Shown piece by piece: positions 26,113-35,896 of a stretch of DNA of 64,000 nucleotides. Source of the DNA: CANLBN01 sp965230205 (GTDB lineage Bacteria; Pseudomonadota; Gammaproteobacteria; Pseudomonadales; Cellvibrionaceae); NCBI GenBank assembly GCA_965230205.1, contig OZ245996.1, positions 1,054,001 to 1,118,000 of the forward strand, read 5' to 3'. A model generated the notes under the pieces. The model was not told where the DNA came from and made no database searches. It saw only the letters and a list, made by a program, of their open reading frames with translations. The translations under genes and the position numbers were made by a program. Each line of letters begins with the position of its first letter. Position 1 is the first letter of the stretch.

Positions 26113-29100
26113 TTATTCTACTGCCATTGATTTAGACAAAAAGGTATTACAACGCTCTCCAAATAAATACAAATTTGGCACAAAAATGAGCGTGACCACT
26201 GTCGCAAACAAAACACCAAAAGATAATGAAACCACCATAGGGATCAAAAATTGTGCTTGAATGCTAGTTTCTGAAAGAATTGGCAGCAAGCCAACAAAGG
26301 TAGTTAGTGATGTTAAAATAATCGCCCTAAAGCGATCAGAGCCTGCTTGAGTAATCGAATCCATTATTGATTTACCTTGATCTCTTAATTGATGGATACG
26401 GTCAAGTAGTACCAGATTGTCGTTCACGACAACACCCGCACAAGCGACAAAACCCAGCAATGAATTCATCGTTATCGTTTGCCCCAGCAACAAATGCCCA
26501 ATTATTGCGCCAACAAAGCCAAAAGGCACAGCAGTCAATATCAATACTGGTTGCCAAGAAGATCGAAACACAATGGCCATCAAGCCAAAACTCAGTAAGA
26601 ATGCCAAACCAAAACTTTGGATAATTTGTGTATTAAAATCTTTTTCATCAGCAACAGCTCCATCGATTTCGATACTTAACCCTCGATAAGCTTGCCTCCA
26701 ATTCTCAAGGTTTTCTTCCAATATACTATTCGCCAACGCTAGCGAATCGACACCTTTATCAACATCCGCAGTTACTGCAACTGCTCGACGGCGGTTCTCC
26801 CGAATAATTTTTGTGTACCCCGGCACTTCAACCACGTCCGCAACTTCATTTAAAGGGATTGAGCGACCATCATTAGTACGAACATACATTGAACGGATAG
26901 TATCTACCGTACGGCGTTCTGCCAGTGGATAACGCAACATGACTTTAATATCATCATTGCCTCGAGGAATGCGCTGGACTTCTTCTCCGTAAAACCCTTG
27001 CCGCATTTGCCGAGCAATATCTGACAAGCTTAATCCCAGTGTGGGTGCATAAGGTTTCAGTCGAAGTTCGATTTCAGTTCGCGCACCTTCTAAATTATCT
27101 TCAATATCATAAATGGATTCGTAACGACCTAGCGTCGATCGAACATCATTGACAATAGAAGACAATTGCTCACCGTCATTGCCTGGCAAGCTGATACGAA
27201 AACGCAGGTCTTTACGGTTACGATTGATCGTAAAACGCAAACTGAATTCTTTCACACCAGGCAAGGGGCCAATCAATTCTCGCCAGCGGTCTTTAACCTG
27301 AATGATATTAATCTTTCGCTCATGGCTCTGAGTTAAACGCACATCGACCCTTGCTCGATTATCTTTAGCAAAGGACCGAATCGCTTTAACAAAACTTCCA
27401 TCACCATTAATATCCAGCATTTTTTGATCACTGCTTAACTGATAAGCTGCCTGTTCCATTTTTTCTTGGATTTTTTTAGTATCCTCAAAATTGGCTCCTT
27501 CAGGAAGATAGGCATTGATAGTCACTCGTGTCGAAGGAATAATAGGGCTAAAGGCTTTTTGCAAATAACCTCCAGCAATGAAAAGTGTTAAAGCGGCCAA
27601 GAAAATCATTAGAAAAACTAAGAGTGTATTGCCATTCGACTTTAAAGATCTGGCCAAAAATTTCCGATAGTAATTTTCTGCAAGAGACTCAAGCCCCCTA
27701 GAGAAAAATAGCCGCAATCTTCTCAACCACCCCGAACTATCAGATACCCTTTCTGGCTTAGCATGAGATAAATGAGATGGCAAAATAAGCATCGACTCGA
27801 TTAAAGAAAATGCCAATGAAATAACAACAACCGTTGCAATGGGTATTGCCTGAACACTTAGAACGCCTTCAATAGCAAACATAACCGCAAAGAATATAAT
27901 CGTACTAATCACTGCAAATATCACAGGCTTGCTTACCCACATCGCACCCGCTTTCGCAGCTTCTCTCCCTGCAAGTCCCTTTCGTTGAGTAAAATAAATA
28001 CTTTCACCCACAACAATAGCATCGTCAACGACAATCCCTAGAGCTAATAAAAAGCCGTACATCGACACCATATTCAGTGTGACATTAGTGTAAGGAAGTA
28101 TCCAGAAAGTACCTAAAAAAGCTGTACCAATACCTACACACACCCAACCTGCTAGCGAAGGGCGTAAAAACAACATAAGGATAACAAAGACTAAACCTAA
28201 CCCCATGACGGTATTAGTCAACAATAAATTCATACGACTTTTATAAACAACGGCCCAATCAAACCAGACATCAACCGACACGCCTTCGGGTAGCTGGCTT
28301 TTAAGGCGATCTATAGTTGCACGGGTACTATCTGATGCATTGACAATGTCAGGTGGCGTACTGGTAAATAGTTGAAGGTAAGCAACAGAACGACCATTAA
28401 AATTTGTGCGCTGATCAACTTCAGCAAAACCATCTTCAATAACAGCGATATCGCCCAAGGTTAATTGAGCGCTATCGCCTCCAATGGCGACCACAATATT
28501 GGAAAATTCTTCTGCTGAATAAGCCTGACCTCTCGTTTGGACTTGGAGATTTCCCGAGTCGCTTTTTACAGAACCAGCGGGTAAGTTAATTGAGCTATTA
28601 CGAATGGCTGAAGCCACATCATCAAATCGCAAATCATAAGTACGTAATGCCTGCTCCGAAACCTCGATCATCATTTCATGATCTCGAGTACCTTCAATAT
28701 CGACATTAGAAACAGCATCTAACAATAACAACTCTTGCTGTAACCACTCTGCCGTTTCTTTGAGAAGAGTTTCAGCAACATCACCGTAAACAGCGATATT
28801 CATTAGTCGATGACGAGCAATATTTTCACGCACTTGCACATCATCAACATCGTCAGGAAGTGTTGTCAGTGAATCAATTCGAGTTTTAATATTATTCAAT
28901 AAACGCTGAGTGTCGTAATCTTTAACGACTTCAACAGTGATTGCTGCAACATTTTCTCTCGCGACCGATGAAATTTCGTCAATGCCATCTAAATCAGCAA
29001 TAGCTTCTTCGATACGAATAATGACTTGTTGTTCTATTTCACGCGGATTGGCGCCAGGGTATGAAGCCGATATCGACAAACTATCGAAATCGCCTAAAGG

Positions 29101-29214
29101 AAAAACCTCTTTACCAACAGAAAAGTAATTCAAAAAGCCATTAACAATAATTAACAGCATCAATAAATTAGCAGCAATGGGATTATCAATAAACCAATGA
29201 ACAATAGGGCGCAT
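26113..29214 (-). CDS. RND efflux transporter (AcrB/HAE-1 family)
   Basis: Inner-membrane proton-driven efflux subunit, 1033 residues as usual for the family. Starts MRPIVHWFIDNPIAANLLM, then PGANPREIEQQVIIRIEEAI. The first membrane block holds the proton-relay GIVVDDAIVVGE region (DD pair), and the second repeat mirrors it with VVVNDNLVLLDR. Two large periplasmic loops as expected. It follows its adaptor gene by 9 bases. No outer-membrane channel gene is nearby, so a TolC-like partner elsewhere is needed. Substrates cannot be read from sequence. Confidence 0.93.
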   Translation of the reverse strand: MRPIVHWFIDNPIAANLLMLLIIVNGFLNYFSVGKEVFPLGDFDSLSISASYPGANPREIEQQVIIRIEEAIADLDGIDEISSVARENVAAITVEVVKDYDTQRLLNNIKTRIDSLTTLPDDVDDVQVRENIARHRLMNIAVYGDVAETLLKETAEWLQQELLLLDAVSNVDIEGTRDHEMMIEVSEQALRTYDLRFDDVASAIRNSSINLPAGSVKSDSGNLQVQTRGQAYSAEEFSNIVVAIGGDSAQLTLGDIAVIEDGFAEVDQRTNFNGRSVAYLQLFTSTPPDIVNASDSTRATIDRLKSQLPEGVSVDVWFDWAVVYKSRMNLLLTNTVMGLGLVFVILMLFLRPSLAGWVCVGIGTAFLGTFWILPYTNVTLNMVSMYGFLLALGIVVDDAIVVGESIYFTQRKGLAGREAAKAGAMWVSKPVIFAVISTIIFFAVMFAIEGVLSVQAIPIATVVVISLAFSLIESMLILPSHLSHAKPERVSDSSGWLRRLRLFFSRGLESLAENYYRKFLARSLKSNGNTLLVFLMIFLAALTLFIAGGYLQKAFSPIIPSTRVTINAYLPEGANFEDTKKIQEKMEQAAYQLSSDQKMLDINGDGSFVKAIRSFAKDNRARVDVRLTQSHERKINIIQVKDRWRELIGPLPGVKEFSLRFTINRNRKDLRFRISLPGNDGEQLSSIVNDVRSTLGRYESIYDIEDNLEGARTEIELRLKPYAPTLGLSLSDIARQMRQGFYGEEVQRIPRGNDDIKVMLRYPLAERRTVDTIRSMYVRTNDGRSIPLNEVADVVEVPGYTKIIRENRRRAVAVTADVDKGVDSLALANSILEENLENWRQAYRGLSIEIDGAVADEKDFNTQIIQSFGLAFLLSFGLMAIVFRSSWQPVLILTAVPFGFVGAIIGHLLLGQTITMNSLLGFVACAGVVVNDNLVLLDRIHQLRDQGKSIMDSITQAGSDRFRAIILTSLTTFVGLLPILSETSIQAQFLIPMVVSLSFGVLFATVVTLIFVPNLYLFGERCNTFLSKSMAVE

Positions 29215-29223
29215 CAGTAAGAT

Positions 29224-30399
29224 CTACTCCTTACTCGCCACATCAGTTTTTGTGCGAACAAGAATACCGTCACGCAATACCCTAGGATCACTAACAACGA
29301 TTCTTTCACCTGACTGGATAATAGATGACTTTACCCAAACAAGGCCATTTTCTTTGTTAATGATCGTAATATCTTTCAGTGTTAATTTATTTTCATTACC
29401 AATGGTAAACACTTGCTTGTCAACTAAGGCTTTTTGAGGAATCGCTATCGCTTGTTCAAACTCCCTTCCTGGAATATCAGCCTCAACAAACAAACCTACC
29501 AGCAATGGCTGAGGGTATAAACTGGTATCAAAAGGTTGTTCGACCTCAGCAATCACATAATAAAAACGGGTTGTCGTATCGATACTCGCTTCCATTCTCG
29601 TCAACGTTGCCGGCCACTGCTGTCGTTGCCCACCCACATCAGCGGATAACATTAGCGATGGTCGACTATCTTTCTCAATAATGCTGCCGGGCGCTAAATC
29701 AGTTAACGCTAACTGCTCATTACTTAAGGGTAAGCGCACTTCAACAGCAGTGCTATCGTAGACGGTCCCAAGCGTTGCTCCCACAGGAACAAATTGCCCT
29801 AGATCAACGGTAGTTGATCGAACCCTTCCTGCAAATGGCGCTTTAATTTGTGCACGCTCGACATTAAGTACAGCCATATTGCGCTCAGCCTTAGATGAAT
29901 TTAAAGCCGCTTTGGCGGCCTTCAATTGAGGCTGTCTCAATGACAAGGCATTGGAGGCCGCAGAACCTAAATCCCTCCATTCACGTTTGGCCTGCCTCGC
30001 TTGCCCTTGCTCTAATGCCAATTCCCTCTCTGCTGTAGCAACCTGAGTGTCAGCAATTATCAGTGCATTGCGATAGTCTCGGTCATCTAATTTAACAAGC
30101 AATTCATTTGCGTTAAAAAAACCGCCATTCACAAAGCCTTCAGCAACCTCAACAACCCGCCCGGACACCTCTGCGACCAGATTAATCTCTCGGCGAGGAA
30201 CGATAGTGCCCTGGGTTTTAACATTCACTCGATAAGGTCGTGGCTCGGCTATCAACACATCGACCAATGGCGGCTTTGGCTCCACCTCAGAACGCAATTT
30301 AGGTTTAGGTTGAAAATACCACAACCCAGCAATAACCAGACAGCCAAGGAGCATAATCAAAACTGTTCCGATACTTCCCCGTTCACGGCGCTTACTCAC
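29224..30399 (-). CDS. RND periplasmic adaptor (membrane fusion protein)
   Basis: 391 residues. N-terminal membrane anchor at about 9-27 (IGTVLIMLLGCLVIAGLWYF). Lipoyl half-motifs flank a helical hairpin: GTIVPRREINLVAEVSGRVVEV before and IKAPFAGRVRSTTVDLGQFV after. Beta-barrel and membrane-proximal domains follow. Links the inner-membrane pump encoded next (9-base gap) to an outer-membrane channel. Divergent from tex. Confidence 0.92.
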   Translation of the reverse strand: MSKRRERGSIGTVLIMLLGCLVIAGLWYFQPKPKLRSEVEPKPPLVDVLIAEPRPYRVNVKTQGTIVPRREINLVAEVSGRVVEVAEGFVNGGFFNANELLVKLDDRDYRNALIIADTQVATAERELALEQGQARQAKREWRDLGSAASNALSLRQPQLKAAKAALNSSKAERNMAVLNVERAQIKAPFAGRVRSTTVDLGQFVPVGATLGTVYDSTAVEVRLPLSNEQLALTDLAPGSIIEKDSRPSLMLSADVGGQRQQWPATLTRMEASIDTTTRFYYVIAEVEQPFDTSLYPQPLLVGLFVEADIPGREFEQAIAIPQKALVDKQVFTIGNENKLTLKDITIINKENGLVWVKSSIIQSGERIVVSDPRVLRDGILVRTKTDVASKE

Positions 30400-30564
30400 A
30401 AGTCCCCCGACCTTTCACTAACAATATTGACTAGAAATACGATTGATCTATTCACAGACATCCCTAAGAACATAAAAATTCCATAAAAACAAGACTGGTT
30501 AACCTCAAGGTTTTACGCATAATGCCACACTCACGTATTAGCCACACAGAGATTATTACTTGTT

Positions 30565-32997
30565 ATGGATAGCGACATCATTCATCAGAACGAAGCCACC
30601 AGTCATATGCAACAAACCCAAGATAACATTCACACCAATACTCAAGCCAACATTCAAAAGAGTATCGTAAAACGTATTGCCGATGAACTCAGCATAAAAC
30701 CTAACCAAGTCACAGCTGCTGTTGGCTTACTGGATGAAGGAGCTACGGTCCCGTTTATCTCACGCTACCGAAAAGAAGTGACTGGCAGCCTGGATGATTC
30801 CCAACTAAGAACCCTTGAAGAGCGTCTACGTTACCTACGTGAGCTAGAAGACCGACGCGACAGCATATTAAAAAGTATTGAAGAACAAGGCAAACTGACA
30901 CCAGAACTCACTCTATCGATCCAATCAGCTGAGACTAAAACGCTGTTAGAGGACATTTACCTCCCCTATAAACCCAAACGTCGCACTAAAGGCCAGATTG
31001 CCATAGAAGCAGGCCTAGAACCCCTCGCAGACAGCCTGCTCGATGACCCATCACAGAGTCCAGAAAAGACTGCTGAAGCCTTTATCAATACAGAGGCAGC
31101 AATTAACACCGCTAAAGATGCACTGGATGGCGCCAAGTACATTTTAATGGAACGCTTTAGCGAAGATGCCCAGTTATTAGGTAATCTCAGGCAATTTCTC
31201 AATGAACACGGCACTATTTGCGCAACCGTCATTGCAGGCAAGGAAACCGAAGGGCAAAAATTCAAAGACTATTTCGAACACAAAGAACCTCTTAAGGGCA
31301 TTCCATCTCATCGCGCACTCGCTCTCTTTCGTGGCCGCAACGAAGGTATATTGTCACTAACAACAGGCTTAGCCAGTGAACTGAATGCGGAAGCAGATAC
31401 TAGCAAAACAGTAACACCCCACCCCTGTGAAGGCATGGTCGCCGAACATTGGGGTATTCGCCACCAAGATAGACCAGCCGACAACTGGCTAGCCGAAGTC
31501 GTACGCTGGACGTGGCGCATTAAATTGTTATCACACTTGGAAACCGATCTTTTTGGCAATATTCGCGACATGGCCGAAACCGACGCGATTCAGGTATTTG
31601 CCAATAATTTAAAAGACTTATTATTAGCCGCACCAGCTGGCCAGAAAGCCACTATCGGCCTCGATCCAGGCCTGCGTACTGGCGTTAAAATCGCCGTTGT
31701 AGATGCCACTGGGAAAGTCCTGGATCATGGTGTCATGTACCCACCGACACTACCGACTGCTGGCCAGCAGCGCAGTCAAGAGGCAGAGCCTACACTTATC
31801 CACCTCTGCCAAAAGTATTCTGTAGATCTTATATCCATTGGCAACGGCACTGGCTCACGAGAAACGGAAACCTTTGTTAAAGATGTGCTGAAGCGTCACC
31901 CTGAGCTACAAACACAAAGCATCATGGTCAATGAAGCCGGGGCATCGATTTATTCTGCTAGCGAGTTCGCTGCACGGGAATTTCCCGACCTTGACGTTAC
32001 CATCCGTGGCGCCATTTCCATTGCTCGACGACTGCAAGATCCATTGGCAGAGCTGGTTAAAATCGAACCAAAATCTATCGGTGTAGGCCAATATCAGCAC
32101 GATGTCTCTCAGACCAAGCTAGCCCGCGCCCTGGACGCCACTGTTGAAGATTGTGTAAATACTGTTGGTGTCGAGGTAAATACAGCATCAGCCCCACTAC
32201 TCGCCAGGGTTTCTGGTCTTAACCAGACCATAGCCAACAATATTGTTGCTTTTCGCGACAGCAACGGTACTTTCACTCGACGTGAGCAACTTAAGAAAGT
32301 GCCGCGTCTGGGAGATAAGACCTATGAACAGGCGGTTGGATTTTTACGTATCGCCAATGGAGACAACCCTCTAGATGCATCAGCCGTTCACCCAGAGGCC
32401 TACCCTGTTGCTGAAACAATCAGCCAAAAGGCGGGACAAGCCATAGAAACATTGCTTAGCAACCCTGCCATGCTTAGGGATCTGAAACCCCAAGACTTTA
32501 CCACCGATCAATTCGGCTTACCGACAATTAAAGATATATTCAGCGAATTGGAAAAGCCTGGGCGAGACCCTCGTCCGGAATTTAAAACTGCGGCATTTAA
32601 GGAAGGTGTCGATACCATTACAGACCTGGAAGAAAATATGATACTCGAGGGGGTCGTCACCAATGTGGCAAACTTCGGCGCTTTTATTGATATCGGCGTT
32701 CATCAAGATGGCCTCGTACACATTTCAGCACTGTCGAACACCTTCGTTAAAGACCCACGCACCGTTGTAAAAGCAGGAGATATCGTTAAGGTTAAAGTGA
32801 TGGAAGTCGATGCTGCCCGCAAGCGTATCGCCTTAAGCATGAGGCTAGACGACCAAGCGGGCGCAAAGGAAAGCAAAAGCCATTCATATAACACCAAGCC
32901 ATCACATAAGGGCAAGCGTCAACAAAACAATAAACAACCGTCAGAAAACGGTACGATGGCGAGCTTGTTAAAAGCTGCAATGGCGAAGCAAAAATAG
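30565..32997 (+). CDS. tex: Tex family RNA-binding protein
   Basis: 810 residues, a little longer than typical Tex (~770-785), mostly through an N-terminal Asn/Gln/Thr-rich extension of about 30 residues before SIVKRIADELSI. A second ATG at 30607 would shorten it. Family blocks: ATVPFISRYRKEVTG, YLPYKPKRRTKG, TIGLDPGLRTGVKIAVVD (YqgF-like fold), EAGASIYSASEFA, helix-hairpin-helix region, and a C-terminal S1 domain from about 690 (GVVTNVANFGAFIDIGVHQDGLVHIS). Roles in transcription and RNA processing are described for the family. The tail is Lys/Gln-rich. Confidence 0.95.
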   Translation: MDSDIIHQNEATSHMQQTQDNIHTNTQANIQKSIVKRIADELSIKPNQVTAAVGLLDEGATVPFISRYRKEVTGSLDDSQLRTLEERLRYLRELEDRRDSILKSIEEQGKLTPELTLSIQSAETKTLLEDIYLPYKPKRRTKGQIAIEAGLEPLADSLLDDPSQSPEKTAEAFINTEAAINTAKDALDGAKYILMERFSEDAQLLGNLRQFLNEHGTICATVIAGKETEGQKFKDYFEHKEPLKGIPSHRALALFRGRNEGILSLTTGLASELNAEADTSKTVTPHPCEGMVAEHWGIRHQDRPADNWLAEVVRWTWRIKLLSHLETDLFGNIRDMAETDAIQVFANNLKDLLLAAPAGQKATIGLDPGLRTGVKIAVVDATGKVLDHGVMYPPTLPTAGQQRSQEAEPTLIHLCQKYSVDLISIGNGTGSRETETFVKDVLKRHPELQTQSIMVNEAGASIYSASEFAAREFPDLDVTIRGAISIARRLQDPLAELVKIEPKSIGVGQYQHDVSQTKLARALDATVEDCVNTVGVEVNTASAPLLARVSGLNQTIANNIVAFRDSNGTFTRREQLKKVPRLGDKTYEQAVGFLRIANGDNPLDASAVHPEAYPVAETISQKAGQAIETLLSNPAMLRDLKPQDFTTDQFGLPTIKDIFSELEKPGRDPRPEFKTAAFKEGVDTITDLEENMILEGVVTNVANFGAFIDIGVHQDGLVHISALSNTFVKDPRTVVKAGDIVKVKVMEVDAARKRIALSMRLDDQAGAKESKSHSYNTKPSHKGKRQQNNKQPSENGTMASLLKAAMAKQK

Positions 32998-33004
32998 CGC
33001 AAAC

Positions 33005-33019
33005 GCCCTGATACAGGGC
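33005..33019 (+). terminator. Small GC hairpin after tex
   Basis: GCCCTG ATA CAGGGC six-base stem followed by cTTTc, eight bases after the tex stop. Short T tract, so it may be a weak terminator. Confidence 0.5.
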
Positions 33020-33055
33020 CTTTCAGCGCACCATCTCACCAACCAAACCAGCCCT

Positions 33056-33090
33056 TTTAGCATTTTCTATCAATCAGAGAAAATGCTAAA
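33056..33090. repeat. 13-base perfect inverted repeat downstream of tex
   Basis: TTTAGCATTTTCT / AGAAAATGCTAAA with a 9-base loop. May act as a second terminator or as an operator for the CheC-like gene 150 bases on; no T tract follows. Confidence 0.45.
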
Positions 33091-33241
33091 TCAGAGCAAT
33101 TCTGCCAGCAGCACGGAAGCTGATCCCATTTTTTCTACGAAATTAGAAATCAACACCCCAAATCTCAGCAAGATATAAATTCCTGTACTACGCTTATGGA
33201 TACTATCTACATTATAAATTGAAAGGCTTTACACCTGGTCC

Positions 33242-33850
33242 ATGACGAATTCCATTGCACTGAGCGAGGACAAACGAGACTGTCTGCAAGAGATAAGTAA
33301 TGTTGCTATGGGGCAAGCAGGGGACCATCTTGCGCGACTATTGGATTCCTTTGTTGTACTTTCCATACCACACGTTGCGATCCTGACCCCCACTGAAATA
33401 GCCATGGCGGTACAGACAGTCGATGAACACAATGTATCGGGTGTTTGCCAAGGTTTTATCGGCGGCGGAATAGCAGGTGAAGCCATGCTGTTATTTAACG
33501 ATACCAGCTTTATCGATCTCGCTAAACTGATGAACTTTGAAGAAGAACTCAATGAGTCAGCAGAACGTGAATTATTAATTGATGCCACCAATATTTTAGT
33601 CGGCGCCTTGTTACGCGGCATTGCAGAACAATTGGATATTGAATTCAGCTTTGGCCCCCCAGCTATTCTTGGTCAACACCAAGAGTTGGACAAGCTACTC
33701 GCGTCTGACAATGTTCGTTGGGAACATGCACTAGTAATAGAAGTGAACTACCAAATTGAAGGCTATGATGTTCAATGTGATCTGCTCATGGTTATTACTG
33801 AAAACTCATTAACTCGCCTCTATGGCAAACTGGACTACTTACTGGACTAA
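33242..33850 (+). CDS. CheC-like phosphatase family protein
   Basis: 202 residues resembling the CheC/CheX/FliY group, which dephosphorylate CheY-type receivers. The first helix reads CLQEISNVAMGQAGDHLARLL, containing the E-x-x-N active pattern (Glu18, Asn21). The second pseudo-repeat DATNILVGALLRGIAEQL has Asp in place of Glu but keeps Asn. It is three bases upstream of a PAS-GGDEF gene, and no chemotaxis kinase is nearby, so it may act on a receiver from elsewhere or feed the cyclase. Confidence 0.78.
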   Translation: MTNSIALSEDKRDCLQEISNVAMGQAGDHLARLLDSFVVLSIPHVAILTPTEIAMAVQTVDEHNVSGVCQGFIGGGIAGEAMLLFNDTSFIDLAKLMNFEEELNESAERELLIDATNILVGALLRGIAEQLDIEFSFGPPAILGQHQELDKLLASDNVRWEHALVIEVNYQIEGYDVQCDLLMVITENSLTRLYGKLDYLLD

Positions 33851-33853
33851 TCG

Positions 33854-34828
33854 ATGTTAGCTTCCTCAGAAAATGACATGATGAATGATTTTCGCTGGAT
33901 TATGGATGTAGTCCAGAATGTCGATGTAGGTCTGGTCTTACTTGATCGAAATTATGATATACAACTGTGGAATAGTTTTATGCAAAACCACAGTGCATTA
34001 TCGGCTGAAGATGTCATTGGTAAAAATTTATTTGATAATTTTACAGAGATTGATCAAAGATGGTTTTTAAGAAAAGTTGAATCCATTTATTTATTAAAAA
34101 ATTCTGCTTTTACTACTTGGGAACAACGTCCGTATTTATTTCGGTTCGATAATTACCGCCCAATTACGGGTAAAGCAGAATTCATGTATCAAAACAGCAC
34201 ATTTATTCCCATTCAAAATTTAAATGGAGAAATCTCCAGTATATGCCTCATAATTTACGATGTGACCGAACAAGCAGTCAACAATATTGAGCTCGGAGAA
34301 GCAAATAATAAACTTGAAGTTATCAGCCAAACCGATGGCTTAACCGGCTTATTAAATCGTAAGACTTGGGAAGACCATTTAAATAAAGAGTTTGAACGGC
34401 AACAGCGATACAACGAAGACTGCACTTTGGTTATTTTCGACATCGACCATTTTAAAAAAGTAAATGATAATTATGGCCATCCGGCAGGTGACGAGGTCAT
34501 TCGAAAAACAGCTGACGTTACTCGTCAATGCATTCGAAAGACAGATATTGCAGGCAGATATGGCGGTGAAGAATATGTCATTCTTTTGCCTCACACACAT
34601 GTTGACTCTGCAAAAATCCTTGCTGAACGCATTCGCAAAAAAATTGAAGCGTTAACAGTATGCTACGAAGACTTTTCGATTAATTATACAGTTAGCTTAG
34701 GATTGTCCGGCTTCCACAAATCATTAACCTCACCGACTGCCTGGATAGACAGTGCCGACCAAGCCCTATATCAATCCAAGGAAGGCGGTAGAAACCAATT
34801 CCACATATTTAATCATCCCGACAAATAA
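33854..34828 (+). CDS. PAS-GGDEF diguanylate cyclase
   Basis: 324-residue soluble protein. PAS domain about 13-145 (VGLVLLDRNYDIQLWNSFM ... SICLIIYDVTEQ) joined by a short coil to a GGDEF domain (about 158-320). The active site is GGEEY, preceded by RKTD at the inhibitory-site position, so cyclase activity and product feedback are both expected. DIDHFKKVNDNYGH provides the metal and base contacts. Coupled to the CheC-like gene by a three-base gap; the pair probably forms one signalling unit. Confidence 0.93.
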   Translation: MLASSENDMMNDFRWIMDVVQNVDVGLVLLDRNYDIQLWNSFMQNHSALSAEDVIGKNLFDNFTEIDQRWFLRKVESIYLLKNSAFTTWEQRPYLFRFDNYRPITGKAEFMYQNSTFIPIQNLNGEISSICLIIYDVTEQAVNNIELGEANNKLEVISQTDGLTGLLNRKTWEDHLNKEFERQQRYNEDCTLVIFDIDHFKKVNDNYGHPAGDEVIRKTADVTRQCIRKTDIAGRYGGEEYVILLPHTHVDSAKILAERIRKKIEALTVCYEDFSINYTVSLGLSGFHKSLTSPTAWIDSADQALYQSKEGGRNQFHIFNHPDK

Positions 34829-34839
34829 ATATTTTTTAT

Positions 34840-35868
34840 TTATATTTTTACACAGTCGCCACTCAAATCAAGATCAGTAGACTGTATAATTTTATCTACT
34901 GTTATATAAAATTGCGCAAAGTCCTTGCCACACTTTTCGAACAACGCAACAAAATCTGGAACCAAATCACGGTATGTTGCAATAGAAGCTAAACGCGCAT
35001 TGTTAATAGGTTTACTAAACCAATAATCGTACCAGCCTTTATTGCTCCACTTTTCTCTTTTAAATGTTAAATAGCCTTCTTTCATTTTCTCAAAGATTTT
35101 TTTCTTCTTAAGGCGCTTTATATCATTGGAAGCATCAGAGGCATATAAAACTGACAAGTCAGCCTTTGCCTGATTAACCAATGTCAAGAAATCATCACGT
35201 ACAGATAGACTTTCAAGATAATGATTTAGTGCGCGCTGCTGTTGCGTCTCTTGCAGCCAAACAATAGCGCCCTGCTCACCAACTGCACTGGCAAACGCTT
35301 CATTAAAGCGACTATTATTTTTTATATAAACCTCTTGATGTGATAATTCGTGAAACATTAATTCTGCCAAGTAGACATCGTTTCTAGCAATCATTGCCGA
35401 TGTCAGCGGATCAGCAAACCACCCCAGTGTCGAGTATGCCGCAACTCCCGACACTAGAACTTCATAGCCTTCTGCTCGAAGCTTGCTGGCATATTCTTCA
35501 GCAGACTCGCGATGATAATAACCTCTATAGCTGGCACAGCCGATAACAAGGTAACACCATTGCTTTGCCTGCAAAGAAAACTCTTCTGCTGCAACAACAT
35601 TCCATACTGGGGAATTATTTTTGAGCTTTACATACGTTGTATAACTATTATTGTCTGGCAAAGCCAATCTATCTATGGCGAACTGACGAATCTCCAGTGC
35701 AGTCGATAGCTTTCTTTTCAGTGGGCCATCAGCCGTGGTTAACACTTCATCGATAGGTTTCCGCGATAACATCAATGATGTATGCCCAACAACGCTTTGC
35801 GTATAATAACCCACCGCACTACAACCATTGAGAAAAAGAACTAATAAAAAGAGAGTAAATAACTTCAA
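34840..35868 (-). CDS. Lipoprotein peptidase of the PF10023 aminopeptidase type
   Basis: The preferred start is TTG at 35866-35868, giving 342 residues with a classic lipoprotein signal, LKLFTLFLLVLFLNGC. The longer in-frame ATG at 35919 adds polar residues and overlaps the antiporter gene. A HELSHQ zinc motif (about His173-Glu174, His177) with FNEAFASAVGEQG after it marks a metallopeptidase as in PF10023 proteins. No enzyme of this family is well characterised to my knowledge. Directly follows the antiporter gene. Confidence 0.78.
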   Translation of the reverse strand: MKLFTLFLLVLFLNGCSAVGYYTQSVVGHTSLMLSRKPIDEVLTTADGPLKRKLSTALEIRQFAIDRLALPDNNSYTTYVKLKNNSPVWNVVAAEEFSLQAKQWCYLVIGCASYRGYYHRESAEEYASKLRAEGYEVLVSGVAAYSTLGWFADPLTSAMIARNDVYLAELMFHELSHQEVYIKNNSRFNEAFASAVGEQGAIVWLQETQQQRALNHYLESLSVRDDFLTLVNQAKADLSVLYASDASNDIKRLKKKKIFEKMKEGYLTFKREKWSNKGWYDYWFSKPINNARLASIATYRDLVPDFVALFEKCGKDFAQFYITVDKIIQSTDLDLSGDCVKI

Positions 35869-35896
35869 ACCATCACCACAAAAAACGATGCCAATA

